Below are positions 26,070 through 37,159 of a DNA stretch of 64,000 bases, piece after piece. Position numbers and translations under genes: made by a program. Each line of letters opens with the position of its first letter. Position 1 is the stretch's first letter. A model generated the notes under the pieces. That model did no database searches. It saw only the letters and a list, made by a program, of their open reading frames with translations, and had not been told where the DNA came from. Source of the DNA: Streptomyces sp. WMMC940 (GTDB lineage Bacteria; Actinomycetota; Actinomycetes; Streptomycetales; Streptomycetaceae); NCBI RefSeq assembly GCF_027460265.1, contig NZ_JAPZBC010000001.1:2755501-2819500 (forward strand). Reading direction: 5' to 3'.

Positions 26070-27203
26070 TCAGTGGGGGGCGTCCCGGAAGCGGCGGCGG
26101 TCCTGCGGCGACGACGGCGGGGTGTCCGCCAGCGGGAGCACCGCGTCGTCCCGGCCCGCGACCACCGGCCCCGTCGCCCGGGCGGCCTTCGCACGGTACT
26201 GCGCGGCGTCCGCGAGCCGGAACAACCGGCGGGCGGAGCGGACCGCGCCGATCGGGTCGCCGGTGGACGCGACGCCGCACGCGACCCCCTCCCCCAGTTT
26301 CAACTCACCGGCCCGCTCGCAGAGTTCCTCGGCGACCTTCACGACGTCGTCGGCGGACGGGCCCGCCGCGAGCAGACAGAACTCGTCGCCGCCGAGCCGG
26401 GCGGCCAACGCCCCCGGCAGCATCGCACCGCACAGCGAGAGCACCGAGCCGAAGCGCTCCAGCAGCCGGTCGCCCGCCGCGTGGCCGTGGGTGTCGTTGA
26501 CCCGCTTGAGGCCGTTGAGGTCGCACACCACCAGCGAGACCACCGAGCCGTCCACCCGGTGCCGCTCCAGCAGCTCGTCCAACCGGACGTCGACGGCCCG
26601 CCGGTTCGCGAGCCCGGTCAGCGGATCGGTGAACGCCAGCCTGCGGACCTCCTCCAGCCGTTCCTGCTGAGCGATCCCGGCCGCCACGACCTGGGCGAGC
26701 ACGGTCGCGAAGTCCGCGTCGTCCCGGTCGAACACGGCCTCTCCCGCGGGACGGGCGACGTACAGCTCGCCCCAGGCCCGGCCGTGCAGCACGATCGGCG
26801 CGACGACACAGCAGCCGCGCCCGCGCTGCCTCAGCGCGTCGACCCGCTGGTGGCTGTAGCCGTGCTCGCCCTCCGCCGCGCCGTCCGCCGTCTCCACCCA
26901 GGCGCGCGGGGCACCGCCCCCGGCCCACTGCTCGTGCAGGAACTCGGTGATCTCCGGGAAGCGGTGGACCGGATAGGTCTCGCCGTCCGGGAACTCCTCC
27001 TCGTCCGGGGCGCGGGCTCCCGCGTTCACGAGAACCTTCAGCCGCCCCCGGTCCCGCTCCCAGACGGAGAGCGCGGCGAAGCTCCCCCTCAGCGCGTCGC
27101 ACGCGGCCGCCGCCGCGCCACGCCACAGCTCCCGCGGTGTGCGTGCGGCCGCCATCGCCTGCGCCAGCGCCACGACGGCTCGCAGCCGGACATCCTCACC
27201 CAT
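26070..27203 (-). CDS. cdgE: GAF-GGDEF diguanylate cyclase
   Basis: The enzyme makes cyclic di-GMP from two GTP. The 377-residue product has a GAF domain at about 15-180 with no membrane helix, a short linker (QQERLEEVRRLAF) and a GGDEF domain beginning TDPLTGLANRRAVDVRL. The active-site motif is intact (ARLGGDEFCLLAA). No RxxD inhibitory site precedes it at the usual spacing, so product feedback is unlikely at that site. Domain order and position next to hutH correspond to the gene I know as cdgE in Streptomyces. Confidence 0.85.
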   Translation of the reverse strand: MGEDVRLRAVVALAQAMAAARTPRELWRGAAAAACDALRGSFAALSVWERDRGRLKVLVNAGARAPDEEEFPDGETYPVHRFPEITEFLHEQWAGGGAPRAWVETADGAAEGEHGYSHQRVDALRQRGRGCCVVAPIVLHGRAWGELYVARPAGEAVFDRDDADFATVLAQVVAAGIAQQERLEEVRRLAFTDPLTGLANRRAVDVRLDELLERHRVDGSVVSLVVCDLNGLKRVNDTHGHAAGDRLLERFGSVLSLCGAMLPGALAARLGGDEFCLLAAGPSADDVVKVAEELCERAGELKLGEGVACGVASTGDPIGAVRSARRLFRLADAAQYRAKAARATGPVVAGRDDAVLPLADTPPSSPQDRRRFRDAPH

Positions 27204-27233
27204 TACCCCAGCTTAGGGATTTTCGTATGGGTT

Positions 27234-28064
27234 TCACTCGCCGGGCCACTCCGGCTTCCGCTTCTCGTTGAAGGCCGCGACACCCTCGGCCCGGTCGCCG
27301 GAGAACGCCACCGAACGCCATGCCGCGTCCTCGACGTCGAGCCCCGCCCGCAGGTCGAGCCCGTGGCCGAGACGCAGCGCCCGCTTCGCGGCCCGCAGGC
27401 CGACCGGGGAGTTGGCGGCCATCCGCGCCGCCAGGGCGAGGGCGGCGGGACGGGCGTCGTCGGAGAGCTCGTCGACCAGGCCCAACTCCCGGGCCTCGGA
27501 CGCCTCCACGCGCCGCGCGGTGAACACCAGCTCGGCCGCCCGCGCCGCCCCGACGCGCCGCGGCAGCAACTGCGTACCGCCGCCGCCGGGGATCACACCG
27601 ACGGACACCTCGGGCAGGCCGACGACGGCCGTCGCGTCGGCCACGATCACATCGCAGGAGAGTGCCAGTTCGAACCCGCCGCCCAGCGCGAACCCGTGCA
27701 CCGCGGCGATCGTGGGCATCGGCAGTTCCAGCACTCCGGTGTACGCGGCACGGGCGGTCGGGCGCTGCCGGACCAACTCGGCGTCCGTGAAGGAGTTGCG
27801 CTCCTTGAGGTCGGCACCGACGCAGAAGGCCCGGTCGTTCGACGAGGTCACGACGGTCACCCGGACCGACCGGTCCGCCGCGAGCGCGTCACAGGCCGCG
27901 GCGATGGAGCCGGCCATCTCCGTGGAGACCGCGTTCATGGCCTTGGGCCGGTCGAGCACCAGCTCGGCGACGTGCCCGCCCTCGTGGCGGCGCACGGCGA
28001 CGAACTCCCCGAAGCGCTGCTCGGACACGCTTTCGGACCCGACCTCGGAGCTGACCTCGGACAT
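27234..28064 (-). CDS. Enoyl-CoA hydratase/isomerase family protein
   Basis: The 276-residue product starts at ATG 28064 (MSEVSSEVGSESVSEQRF), with GGGAGG 9 nt upstream. It shows the crotonase oxyanion-hole segment FCVGADLKER and the active-site region HGFALGGGFELALSCDVIVAD, with EVSVGVIPGGGGTQLLPR carrying the typical glutamate. This fits a hydratase such as those acting on short-chain or branched-chain acyl-CoA. The neighbouring propionyl-CoA carboxylase genes suggest propionyl-CoA-yielding degradation (Val/Ile or odd-chain acids), but the substrate is not shown. Confidence 0.88.
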   Translation of the reverse strand: MSEVSSEVGSESVSEQRFGEFVAVRRHEGGHVAELVLDRPKAMNAVSTEMAGSIAAACDALAADRSVRVTVVTSSNDRAFCVGADLKERNSFTDAELVRQRPTARAAYTGVLELPMPTIAAVHGFALGGGFELALSCDVIVADATAVVGLPEVSVGVIPGGGGTQLLPRRVGAARAAELVFTARRVEASEARELGLVDELSDDARPAALALAARMAANSPVGLRAAKRALRLGHGLDLRAGLDVEDAAWRSVAFSGDRAEGVAAFNEKRKPEWPGE

Positions 28065-28108
28065 GATCGACGACCTCCCGGTTAACGATGGTTCACCGGC
28101 AGGAGATC

Positions 28109-29338
28109 CTAGGCCGGGCGCCGCGTCAACAGCCAGGGCTCCACCACGCCGAGCCCGCGCACCGGCCGCTGCCACATGGGCTGCAGCGCGAAGCGGTACG
28201 ACGGGGGCTCCTCGCCCTCCTTCTCGGCGGCGGCCGCCGCCTCCGCGGCCTCCGCCTCCGACACGGGCGCGTCGCCGGTGCGCGCCAGCTCCTCCGCGAA
28301 CGCCCCGTCCACCAGGACGGCGTCCTTCGGCGCTATCGAGGTCAGCCGGCTCGCCAGGTTCACCGTCGTACCGAACACGTCGCCCATCCGGGTCGTGACC
28401 GTCCCGAAGGAGATGCCGACCCTCAGCGCCGGCATGGTCTCGTCGTGCGACAGCGTCTCGATCAGCCGCATCGCGATCTCCGCGGCCGTCCCCGCGTCGT
28501 CCCCGGCGAAGAGCACCTCGTCCCCGAGAGTCTTGATCAGTCGGCCGCCGTGCGCGGCGACCAGGTCGGCACAGGTCGTCTCGAAGGCCTCGACCAGCTC
28601 GCCCAGCTCCTCCTCCTCCAGGCGGCGGGTGAGCCGGGTGAAGCCGACGAGGTCCGCGAAGCCGACCGCGAGCCGCCGGTCGACCATCTCCTCGTCGTCC
28701 GCGGCCTGCACGACCCGGCCGGTGGCGGCGGCCAGCTGGCGGCGCCACACATAGACGAGGAACTCCTCCAGCTCCGGCAGCAGCAGCTCGACCAGGGGAT
28801 AGGTGACCTCGGTGCGGGTCATCCCAGGCTCGGGCGGTTCGGTGAGGCCCTCGAGGAAGGAGTCGATCTGCCACTCCGCGAGCCGGGCCGTGGTCTGGCC
28901 GGTGGACCGTGCCACCTGGACCGCCATCGGCTCGCTCAGCAGCCCGGCCTCGACCAAACCGGCCAGTCGGCGCAGCGCGAGCACATCGGCCTCGGTCAGG
29001 GCCTTGGCCTGGCCGATGTCCGCGAATCCCATGGCCCGCCAGAAGCGGGACGCCAGGTCCATGGAGACCCCGGCGGTCCTGGCGGCCTGAAAGGGGGTGT
29101 AGCGGCGGTCCGCGCCCAGGATCAGCTGTTCCAGCCGGATGGCCAGCGGATCCTTGGTCGGCTCGGCCGTGTGGTCCACCTCGTGGTGCGGCGTCGGGTG
29201 GACGTCCGACGTCTGCCTCCGGCCGGAGCCGCCCCCGGAGGAGTCCGCCCCGGCGGACACGCCCCCGCCGGAGGGCTCCGTCCCCGGCGCGCTCCCGCCC
29301 GGGGACTCCGCGCCGGAGGCGCTGTCGTCGACGGTCAC
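28109..29338 (-). CDS. cya: Class III adenylate cyclase
   Basis: The enzyme forms cAMP from ATP, which in streptomycetes acts with Crp in germination and antibiotic control. The 409-residue product starts with a Gly/Ser-rich disordered tail (1-60), followed by a helical regulatory domain (65-170) resembling the autoinhibitory domain of mycobacterial Rv1264. The catalytic domain spans 220-390. The residues needed are present: metal aspartates D229 (GFADLVGFT) and D273 (KTLGDEVLF), adenine-specifying K269 and D320, and transition-state N327 and R331 (VNLASRL). It is soluble. It is convergent with no gene and lies in a minus-strand run. Confidence 0.9.
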   Translation of the reverse strand: MTVDDSASGAESPGGSAPGTEPSGGGVSAGADSSGGGSGRRQTSDVHPTPHHEVDHTAEPTKDPLAIRLEQLILGADRRYTPFQAARTAGVSMDLASRFWRAMGFADIGQAKALTEADVLALRRLAGLVEAGLLSEPMAVQVARSTGQTTARLAEWQIDSFLEGLTEPPEPGMTRTEVTYPLVELLLPELEEFLVYVWRRQLAAATGRVVQAADDEEMVDRRLAVGFADLVGFTRLTRRLEEEELGELVEAFETTCADLVAAHGGRLIKTLGDEVLFAGDDAGTAAEIAMRLIETLSHDETMPALRVGISFGTVTTRMGDVFGTTVNLASRLTSIAPKDAVLVDGAFAEELARTGDAPVSEAEAAEAAAAAEKEGEEPPSYRFALQPMWQRPVRGLGVVEPWLLTRRPA

Positions 29339-29521
29339 CGGCCGCCTCCTGCCCGTTCCCTGCGCACTGCCCTGCCGATCTGTCGTGCGTGCCGGTCCGC
29401 GTACGGCCGCGGGAAGCCCGGCGCGGCCTCAACGATACGGCAGGTGTGCCCTGGCTCACGTCCCGGTGGCGCGGCCCGTCCGGGGTGTCCGGCCCGTCAC
29501 TCCGGACGGCCGCACCCCCGG

Positions 29522-30412
29522 TCACCGGCCGTTCGGCCGCAGGTGGACGATGTCGCCGGCCCCGATGGGGTGGTCCTTGCCGTCGGGAGTGGTCACCACG
29601 AGCCGCCCGTCTCCGTCGATCGCGACCGCCTCGCCGATCAGGCTGCGGTCGCCGGGGAGCTCGGCGCGGACCGTGAGCCCCAGCGTCGAGCAGCCGGCCG
29701 CGTACGTCTCCTGCAGCCGCGAGACGTGGGCGTCGCCGTTGGCCGCCCGCCAGGTGCCGTACCAGTCCTCCAGCGAGCGCAGCAGCGCCCGAAGCAGGGG
29801 GTCGCGGTCGGTGGAGACCGCGTTCGCGAGGGCCAGGGAGCCCGCCTGCGGGACGGGGAGCTCGTCCTCACGCAGGGTGACGTTGATCCCGATGCCGATG
29901 ACGACGCCGTCGCCGCCCACGCGCTCGGCGAGGATGCCACCGGCCTTCCGCTCCTCCCCGCCGACCTTCACCATCAGGTCGTTCGGCCACTTCAGCGCGA
30001 AGTCGGCCCCGGCCGCCCTGGCAAGGCCCGTCGCCGCGGCGACACCGGTCAGCAGCGGCAGCCACCCCCAGCGGTCCACGGGCACGTCGGGCTTCAGCAG
30101 TACGGAGAGGAAGAGCCCGGAGCGAGGGGGTGCGGTCCAGCTGCGGTCGAGACGGCCGCGGCCGGACGTCTGCTCCTCGGCGACGAGCACGGCCCCCTCG
30201 CCGAGCTCCGCGGCCCGGGCCGCGAGGTCGGAGTTGGTGGAGCCGGTCGCCTCGACGACGTCGAGCGAGGTCCACAGCCCGCCGGGGCGGATCAGTGCGC
30301 GGCGCAGGGCGGCGGCGTTGAGCGGCGGGCGGTCCAGGTCGGACCAGCGGCCGCCGGTGGGGCCGCCGGTGGACTCGTCGGACGGGCTGCCGGAGGTGTC
30401 GTGAGGCGTCAT
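29522..30412 (-). CDS. birA: Biotin--[acetyl-CoA-carboxylase] ligase
   Basis: The ligase attaches biotin to the lysine of BCCP domains, here presumably of AccA2 in this window. The 296-residue product starts at ATG 30412 and lacks the N-terminal DNA-binding HTH of E. coli BirA, so it is a monofunctional class I enzyme. The biotin-binding SGRGRLDRSW motif and KWPNDLMV (with the catalytic lysine) are present, as is a C-terminal SH3-like domain (GDGRLVVTT... IVHLRP). It is divergent from pccB, whose product joins the enzyme it activates. Confidence 0.93.
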   Translation of the reverse strand: MTPHDTSGSPSDESTGGPTGGRWSDLDRPPLNAAALRRALIRPGGLWTSLDVVEATGSTNSDLAARAAELGEGAVLVAEEQTSGRGRLDRSWTAPPRSGLFLSVLLKPDVPVDRWGWLPLLTGVAAATGLARAAGADFALKWPNDLMVKVGGEERKAGGILAERVGGDGVVIGIGINVTLREDELPVPQAGSLALANAVSTDRDPLLRALLRSLEDWYGTWRAANGDAHVSRLQETYAAGCSTLGLTVRAELPGDRSLIGEAVAIDGDGRLVVTTPDGKDHPIGAGDIVHLRPNGR

Positions 30413-30610
30413 GCCGCACAGCTTGGCCCCATCCGTCCCCGGGACGCGAACCGCGGGGACGGACCGTGTCGGGCCCTGTGCGCAAGCACTACGGGGTGTG
30501 GCCAACGCCGCACTGCCGAACGGTATCCGCGCCGATACGCTACGAGTCAGTAGCCAGACCTCTCCTTACGTAGCCAACACCCCCGTGACCAGGCAGGGAG
30601 CCGCATCCCG

Positions 30611-32212
<1,602 letters not shown>

Positions 32213-32238
32213 ATCCCCGAGGACCGCGAGGAGCAGTG

Positions 32239-32445
32239 ATGATCAGGGTCGTACGGGGAAACCCGACCCCGGAGGAACTGGCCGCCGCCCTGGCGGTGGT
32301 CCAGGCACGCGCCGCCGCGACGGCCTCCGCCGTGTCCGGCGCGCCGCTGCCGCCCGAGGAGTGGTCGGACCCCGCCCGAATCGCCCGGGCCCGGGCACTG
32401 CGGGTGGGACCGCGGGCGTGGACGCGGACGTACTGGCCGGGCTGA
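32239..32445 (+). CDS. pccE: Acyl-CoA carboxylase epsilon subunit
   Basis: The 68-residue product MIRVVRGNPTPEELAAALAVVQ... is the small epsilon subunit that stimulates streptomycete acyl-CoA carboxylases. The first helix (RGNPTPEELAAALAVV) and the C-terminal Trp-rich tail (WSDPARIARARALRVGPRAWTRTYWPG) are the family hallmarks. I prefer ATG 32239 (GAGGAG 5 nt upstream) over GTG 32236. It is in an operon with pccB. Confidence 0.9.
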   Translation: MIRVVRGNPTPEELAAALAVVQARAAATASAVSGAPLPPEEWSDPARIARARALRVGPRAWTRTYWPG

Positions 32446-32503
32446 GCCCGCGAGCGGGGGTTCACGAGGGCTCCGCCGCTCCGTGATTGGTCCCCTGCCA
32501 CCG

Positions 32504-32533
32504 GGGCGCCTGAGTATCCGTACTCAGGCGCCC
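32504..32533. terminator. Terminator after the pccB operon
   Basis: GGGCGCCTGAGTA pairs perfectly with TACTCAGGCGCCC around a TCCG tetraloop, followed by TTCG. Confidence 0.88.
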
Positions 32534-32561
32534 TTCGCGTCCCGCCGCCACGATCGGAACC

Positions 32562-32690
32562 ATGCTGTGGTCCGACCCGGAGAACGAACCCCCGCAGGAA
32601 ATGCGCGACATGCAGGCGATGATGCGCCGCGCGGGCGTCCTGCTGGCGCTTGCCATGATCGTCGCGATGTTCGTCGTCGGACTGCGCTGA
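32562..32690 (+). CDS. 42-residue membrane protein
   Basis: A short frame from ATG 32562 to TGA encodes MLWSDPENEPPQEMRDM, then QAMMRRAGVLLALAMIVAMFVVGLR. One clear membrane helix occupies the C-terminal 20 residues, after a basic pair (RR) that sets the N-terminus inside. Codon usage is typical. Its place between the carboxylase operon and maf, just after the terminator, suggests an own promoter. It was probably missed by length cut-offs. Confidence 0.65.
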   Translation: MLWSDPENEPPQEMRDMQAMMRRAGVLLALAMIVAMFVVGLR

Positions 32691-32742
32691 CGGGCGGGAG
32701 GGGACGGGACGGGCACGAGGACCGGCTCCAGCGACGAGACCG

Positions 32743-32836
32743 CTCTCCTGCCGCGGGTACGAGGACGTGCACCCCGGACACCGGCACGGAAGGGGCCCGG
32801 TACGGGAACGGCTCTCCGGCCGCAGGTACGAGGACG
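32743..32836. repeat. Two imperfect 25-bp repeats upstream of maf
   Basis: CTCTCCTGCCGCGGGTACGA (32743 on) and CTCTCCGGCCGCAGGTACGA (32812 on) are each followed by GGACG. The surrounding 280 bp are rich in GGGACGGG and hold no gene. Function unknown. Confidence 0.5.
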
Positions 32837-32972
32837 GGGACGGGGACGGGCTGCGCCGGCCGGGACGGCGGTTGCCGTGCGCACCGCCGTGCCCCGGGCC
32901 CGGCGCCCTCACCCGGGGTGGGTTGCCGCATCGCCCTCCGGGCCGTCACCCGGGCCGCCTACGATGGCCCGC

Positions 32973-33578
32973 ATGACCGACCAGCGCCGCCGTCTCGTCC
33001 TCGCCTCCGCCTCCCCCGCCCGCCTCGCGCTGCTCCGGGACGCCGGGCTCGCCCCGGAGGTCATCGTCAGCGGCGTCGACGAGGACGCGCTGACCGCGCC
33101 CGGCCCGGGCGCGCTCGCGCTCGTCCTCGCCGAGGCCAAGGCGAACGTGGTCGCCGCCCGCCCCGAGGCCGCCGGCGCCCTCGTCATCGGCTGCGACTCC
33201 GTGCTCGAACTCGACGGTGAGGCCCTCGGCAAGCCGGCCGACGAGGAAGAGGCCACCGCCCGGTGGAAGTCCATGCGCGGCCGTGCGGGCGTCCTGCGGA
33301 CCGGTCACTGCGTCGTCGACACCGCTACCGGCCGCCGCGTCTCCGCGACCGCCTCCACCACGGTCCGCTTCGGCGACCCGACCGACGCCGAGATCGCCGC
33401 GTACGTCGCGAGCGGGGAACCGCTTCACGTGGCGGGCGCGTTCACGCTGGACGGCCGGTCCGCCCCGTTCGTCGACTCGATCGAGGGCAGCCACGGCAAC
33501 GTGATCGGACTGTCGCTGCCGCTGCTGCGCCGTCTGCTGGCGGACCTGGGGATCGGCATCACGGACCTCTGGACCTGA
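32973..33578 (+). CDS. maf: Maf-family nucleotide pyrophosphatase
   Basis: Maf proteins hydrolyse non-canonical and methylated nucleoside triphosphates, or dTTP/UTP/CTP, and affect septum formation. The 201-residue product from ATG 32973 begins [21 protein letters not shown], the family's typical start, and TACGAT ends 7 nt before it, suggesting a leaderless mRNA. An upstream in-frame ATG at 32964 exists. Motifs are S-ASPAR near residue 14, [15 protein letters not shown] near 75 and [15 protein letters not shown] near 175. Confidence 0.92.
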   Translation: MTDQRRRLVLASASPARLALLRDAGLAPEVIVSGVDEDALTAPGPGALALVLAEAKANVVAARPEAAGALVIGCDSVLELDGEALGKPADEEEATARWKSMRGRAGVLRTGHCVVDTATGRRVSATASTTVRFGDPTDAEIAAYVASGEPLHVAGAFTLDGRSAPFVDSIEGSHGNVIGLSLPLLRRLLADLGIGITDLWT

Positions 33579-33720
33579 CGCGCGGGGGCGGGGCGGGCAG
33601 GTCCGGGGGCGCGGTGCGGTCCACGCCCGCCGGGGCGCACCCGGACGCGGCCGGGCGGACGCCGACCGCACCGGGCCGGCGGTCGCCCGCGGCGCGGCGC
33701 CGGGCCCGCTCCCGAAGGAC

Positions 33721-34221
33721 TCAGGCCGTGGCCGGACCCTCGCCGACGACGGGCCCCTTGTCCATGGAGACCGACGTGCCCGTACCGCCGGGCCCGGCCT
33801 CTCCCCCACTCGCCTCGGGTTCCGTGCCGCCGTACTGCAGCAGGGCGAGCACGATCAGGCCCAGTACCACCATCAGGAACGCGAACGCGTGCCAGCCGAC
33901 CAGCCCCACGGTCAGCGCGCCGAGCACGCCGTGCACCACCGCGCAGCTGACCAGGAGCACCCGGCCCCAGCGGCCGGGACCGCGGTCGCGGACGGCGGCG
34001 ATGAGGAAGAGCGTGCCGCACAAGGCGAGGAAGAAGCCGAAGGCGCCGCCCATCACCCAGGTGCCGGCGGCCATGACATCGGGGTCGAGGCCGTCCACGG
34101 ACATGCTCTGGCCGTTCACGAAGGTGGCCATGATGCCGTTGATCACGACGATGCCGACGGCTTCCAGATAGAGCACGATGGCGGCCACCACGGCCACCGT
34201 TCTGCGTACCACGGCGCCCAC
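33721..34221 (-). CDS. Four-helix membrane protein of unknown function
   Basis: The 166-residue product has membrane helices at about 8-30, 55-77, 87-105 and 107-128, then a Gly/Glu-rich cytosolic tail with no fold. A short loop between helices 1 and 2 carries NGQSMSVDGLDPDVM. No family name is recognised. It ends 142 bp from maf in convergent orientation and is divergent from accA2. Confidence 0.82.
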   Translation of the reverse strand: MGAVVRRTVAVVAAIVLYLEAVGIVVINGIMATFVNGQSMSVDGLDPDVMAAGTWVMGGAFGFFLALCGTLFLIAAVRDRGPGRWGRVLLVSCAVVHGVLGALTVGLVGWHAFAFLMVVLGLIVLALLQYGGTEPEASGGEAGPGGTGTSVSMDKGPVVGEGPATA

Positions 34222-34679
34222 CCCTTAGCTTCCCGGCCTCTGTTACCAGCAGTACGAACGACACGGCGAACGCTACTAACGGGTAAACCCGTGGACAAGG
34301 GTTCGGGCAGGGGCAAAGAATCATTCGGCCATTCGTAGGGACTCCACAAAGAAACGCGCGTCGCCGCTGACCGCTGAGGCAGAGACCTTGACCACACCTG
34401 ACGGCTACTCTGCACAGGAGAAAACAGACGTACCGTGGTGCGACAAGGGCATTCACAGCACGGCCACGCCCCGGATCACCCTCCGTGTGGGGAAGCTCAC
34501 GACTGGGAACGGGTCGAAAGGCCGTGGAGGTAGTCCCTAAACTCAGCGTGTTTCAGCGAAGTCTTCGGCGCGGTGACCCGCCGAGTGCTCCGGCCGGCAC
34601 GCCCGGACGGGGGACCGGCCCGCGGCGTAGCCGCGAACCGGGGCGTCACCCCCGGGACAACAGCAAGGAGGGAGCCATC
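34222..34679. other. Intergenic leader region of accA2
   Basis: The 458 bp between two divergent genes contain no credible frame. Near 34538 TAAACT could be a -10 element for accA2, giving a leader of more than 120 nt. A small inverted pair (ACGGGTAAACCCGT near 34278) could be an operator for the minus-strand gene. GGAGGGAG precedes the accA2 start. Confidence 0.5.
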
Positions 34680-36443
34680 GTGCGCAAGGTGCTCATCGCC
34701 AACCGAGGCGAGATCGCTGTCCGCGTTGCCCGTGCATGCCGGGACGCCGGGATCGCGAGCGTAGCCGTCTACGCCGACCCGGACCGTGACGCTCTGCACG
34801 TCCGCGTGGCCGACGAAGCGTTCGCCCTGGGCGGTGACACCCCGGCCGCCAGCTACCTGGACATGGCGAAGGTCCTCCAGGCCGCCGCCGACTCCGGCGC
34901 GGACGCCATCCACCCCGGGTACGGCTTCCTCTCGGAGAACGCCGACTTCGCCCAGGCCGTCATCGACGCCGGGCTCATCTGGATCGGCCCCCCGCCCGCC
35001 GCCATCCGCGACCTCGGCGACAAGGTGGCGGCCCGTCACATCGCCCAGCGCGCCGGAGCCCCGCTGGTGGCCGGCACCCCCGACCCGGTCTCCGGCGCGG
35101 ACGAGGTCGTCGCCTTCGCCGAGGAGAACGGCCTCCCCATCGCGATCAAGGCCGCCTTCGGCGGCGGCGGGCGCGGCCTGAAGGTCGCCCGCACGCTGGA
35201 GGAGGTCCCCGAGCTCTACGACTCGGCGGTGCGTGAGGCCGTCGCGGCGTTCGGCCGCGGGGAGTGCTTCGTCGAGCGGTACCTGGACAGGCCTCGCCAC
35301 GTCGAGACCCAGTGCCTGGCCGACCAGCACGGCAACGTGGTGGTCGTGTCCACCCGTGACTGCTCGCTGCAGCGCCGGCACCAGAAGCTGGTGGAGGAGG
35401 CCCCGGCGCCGTTCCTCACCCAGGAGCAGAACGCCGAGCTGTACCGTGCCTCCAAGGCCATCCTCAAGGAGGCCGGCTACGTCGGCGCGGGCACCGTGGA
35501 GTTCCTCGTCGGCAACGACGGCACCATCTCCTTCCTCGAGGTCAACACCCGCCTGCAGGTGGAGCACCCGGTCACCGAGGAGGTCACCGGCATCGACCTG
35601 GTGCGGGAGATGTTCCGCATCGCCGACGGCGAGAAGCTGGGCTACGACGACCCGCCGCTGCGGGGCCACTCCTTCGAGTTCCGCATCAACGGCGAGGACC
35701 CCGGCCGGGGCTTCCTCCCGGCGCCCGGCACCGTCACCTCCTTCGTCGCGCCCTCCGGCCCGGGTGTCCGCCTGGACGCGGGCGTGGAGTCCGGCAGCGT
35801 CATCGGCCCCGCGTGGGACTCGCTGCTGGCGAAGCTGATCGTCACCGGCGCCACCCGTGAGCAGGCGCTGCAGCGTGCGGCGCGTGCCCTGGCCGAGTTC
35901 CAGGTCGAGGGCATGGCCACGGCCATCCCCTTCCACCGCGCGGTCGTCTCGGACCCGGCCTTCGCCCCGGCGGGCGGCACCCCGTTCAAGGTCCACACCC
36001 GCTGGATCGAGACCGAGTTCGTCAACGAGATCAAGCCCTTCGCCGCCCCGGCCGACGCCGAGGCGGAGGAGGAGCCGGGCCGCGAGACGGTCGTCGTCGA
36101 GGTCGGCGGCAAGCGCCTGGAGGTGTCGCTGCCGTCGTCGCTGGGCATGACCCTGGCGCGCACCGCCGCGGCCGGCGGAGCGCGCCCCAAGCGCCGCGCG
36201 GCCAAGAAGTCCGGCCCCGCCGCCTCCGGTGACACGCTGGCCTCCCCGATGCAGGGCACCATCGTCAAGATCGCCGTGGAGGAGGGCCAGGAGGTCAAGG
36301 AGGGCGACCTCGTGGTCGTCCTGGAGGCCATGAAGATGGAGCAGCCGCTGAACGCGCACCGCTCCGGCACCGTGAAGGGCCTCACCGCCGAGGTCGGCGC
36401 GTCGGTCACGTCCGGCGCGGTGATCTGCGAGATCAAGGACTGA
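34680..36443 (+). CDS. accA2: Acyl-CoA carboxylase alpha subunit (biotin carboxylase plus BCCP)
   Basis: The 587-residue product starts at GTG 34680 ([18 protein letters not shown]), with GGAGGG 8 nt upstream. The biotin carboxylase ATP-grasp domain spans about 1-450 (glycine loop [12 protein letters not shown] near 160, [18 protein letters not shown] near 285). The C-terminal carrier domain has the biotinylation motif EAMKMEQ, with 35 residues following. This is the shared alpha subunit of acetyl- and propionyl-CoA carboxylases in streptomycetes, partner of PccB/epsilon and substrate of BirA, all in this window. Confidence 0.95.
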   Translation: MRKVLIANRGEIAVRVARACRDAGIASVAVYADPDRDALHVRVADEAFALGGDTPAASYLDMAKVLQAAADSGADAIHPGYGFLSENADFAQAVIDAGLIWIGPPPAAIRDLGDKVAARHIAQRAGAPLVAGTPDPVSGADEVVAFAEENGLPIAIKAAFGGGGRGLKVARTLEEVPELYDSAVREAVAAFGRGECFVERYLDRPRHVETQCLADQHGNVVVVSTRDCSLQRRHQKLVEEAPAPFLTQEQNAELYRASKAILKEAGYVGAGTVEFLVGNDGTISFLEVNTRLQVEHPVTEEVTGIDLVREMFRIADGEKLGYDDPPLRGHSFEFRINGEDPGRGFLPAPGTVTSFVAPSGPGVRLDAGVESGSVIGPAWDSLLAKLIVTGATREQALQRAARALAEFQVEGMATAIPFHRAVVSDPAFAPAGGTPFKVHTRWIETEFVNEIKPFAAPADAEAEEEPGRETVVVEVGGKRLEVSLPSSLGMTLARTAAAGGARPKRRAAKKSGPAASGDTLASPMQGTIVKIAVEEGQEVKEGDLVVVLEAMKMEQPLNAHRSGTVKGLTAEVGASVTSGAVICEIKD

Positions 36444-36465
36444 CACCACCGCCACCCGCCCCTGT

Positions 36466-36507
36466 GCGGACGGGGCCCGCCGAAAGCATCCGGCGGGCCC
36501 CGTCCGC
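36466..36507. terminator. Terminator after accA2
   Basis: A perfect 17-bp stem (GCGGACGGGGCCCGCCG with its complement) encloses an 8-nt loop AAAGCATC. Confidence 0.88.
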
Positions 36508-36565
36508 GTTCCGGCCGAGTACCGAGCGGGCTCGCACCCCCCGCACCGATGGCATGCTGGGTGCC

Positions 36566-37159
36566 ATGACGACGAGTACGGCGGCCGGCGCCACAGCGGG
36601 CGCGGTACGGCCGATGCGGGCCGACGCGCGCCGCAACTACGAGCGGCTGCTCGTCGAGGCGCGCAAGGCGTTCGCCGAGCACGGCACGGACGCCTCCCTC
36701 GAGGACATCGCCAGGCGGGCGGGCGTGGGCATCGGCACGCTGTACCGCCATTTCCCGAACCGGCACGCACTGATGAACGCGGTCTTCCAGGACGCGCTGG
36801 CGTCACTGCTCAACCGGTCCGGGGAACTGGCCTCGGCGGACCAGCCGTGCGCCGCCCTGGTGGAATGGCTGCGTGCCATCATCACTCATGCGGGTGAATA
36901 CCGCGGGGTGGCCCGGGCACTCATGTCGGCCTCGCACGACGCCAGTTCCGCCCTCTCCCAGTGCAGCGTCCCCCTGCGCGACGCGGGCGCCCGGCTCCTG
37001 TCCCGCGCCCAGGAGGCCGGCGCGGTCCGGTCCGACGTCTCCATCACCGACCTTCTCCAGCTCACCAACGCGATCGCCCTGGCGGCCGAGCAGGCCCCGT
37101 CCGACCCCGAACTCGCGGACCGACTGCTGATGCTGACGTTGCGCGGTCTGAAGGCATAG
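36566..37159 (+). CDS. TetR-family transcriptional regulator
   Basis: The 197-residue product starts at ATG 36566 (MTTSTAAGATAGAVRPMRAD); CATGCT ends 7 nt before it and no ribosome-binding site is seen, so the mRNA may be leaderless. The HTH spans residues 30-70 (AFAEHGTDASLEDIARRAGVGIGTLYRHFPNRHAL), and the remainder is the ligand-binding helical domain (ALVEWLRAIITHAGEYRGVARALMSA). Its target is not evident: no divergent efflux gene is adjacent. Confidence 0.92.
   Translation: MTTSTAAGATAGAVRPMRADARRNYERLLVEARKAFAEHGTDASLEDIARRAGVGIGTLYRHFPNRHALMNAVFQDALASLLNRSGELASADQPCAALVEWLRAIITHAGEYRGVARALMSASHDASSALSQCSVPLRDAGARLLSRAQEAGAVRSDVSITDLLQLTNAIALAAEQAPSDPELADRLLMLTLRGLKA

Noticed and set aside
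32977..33590. Frames on the minus strand over maf
   Set aside because: The maf motifs on the plus strand are unambiguous, so the antisense frames are shadows.
34388..34411. TTGACC and TACTCT as a promoter of accA2
   Set aside because: Spacing between the hexamers is only 12 nt, too short for a sigma-70-type promoter.
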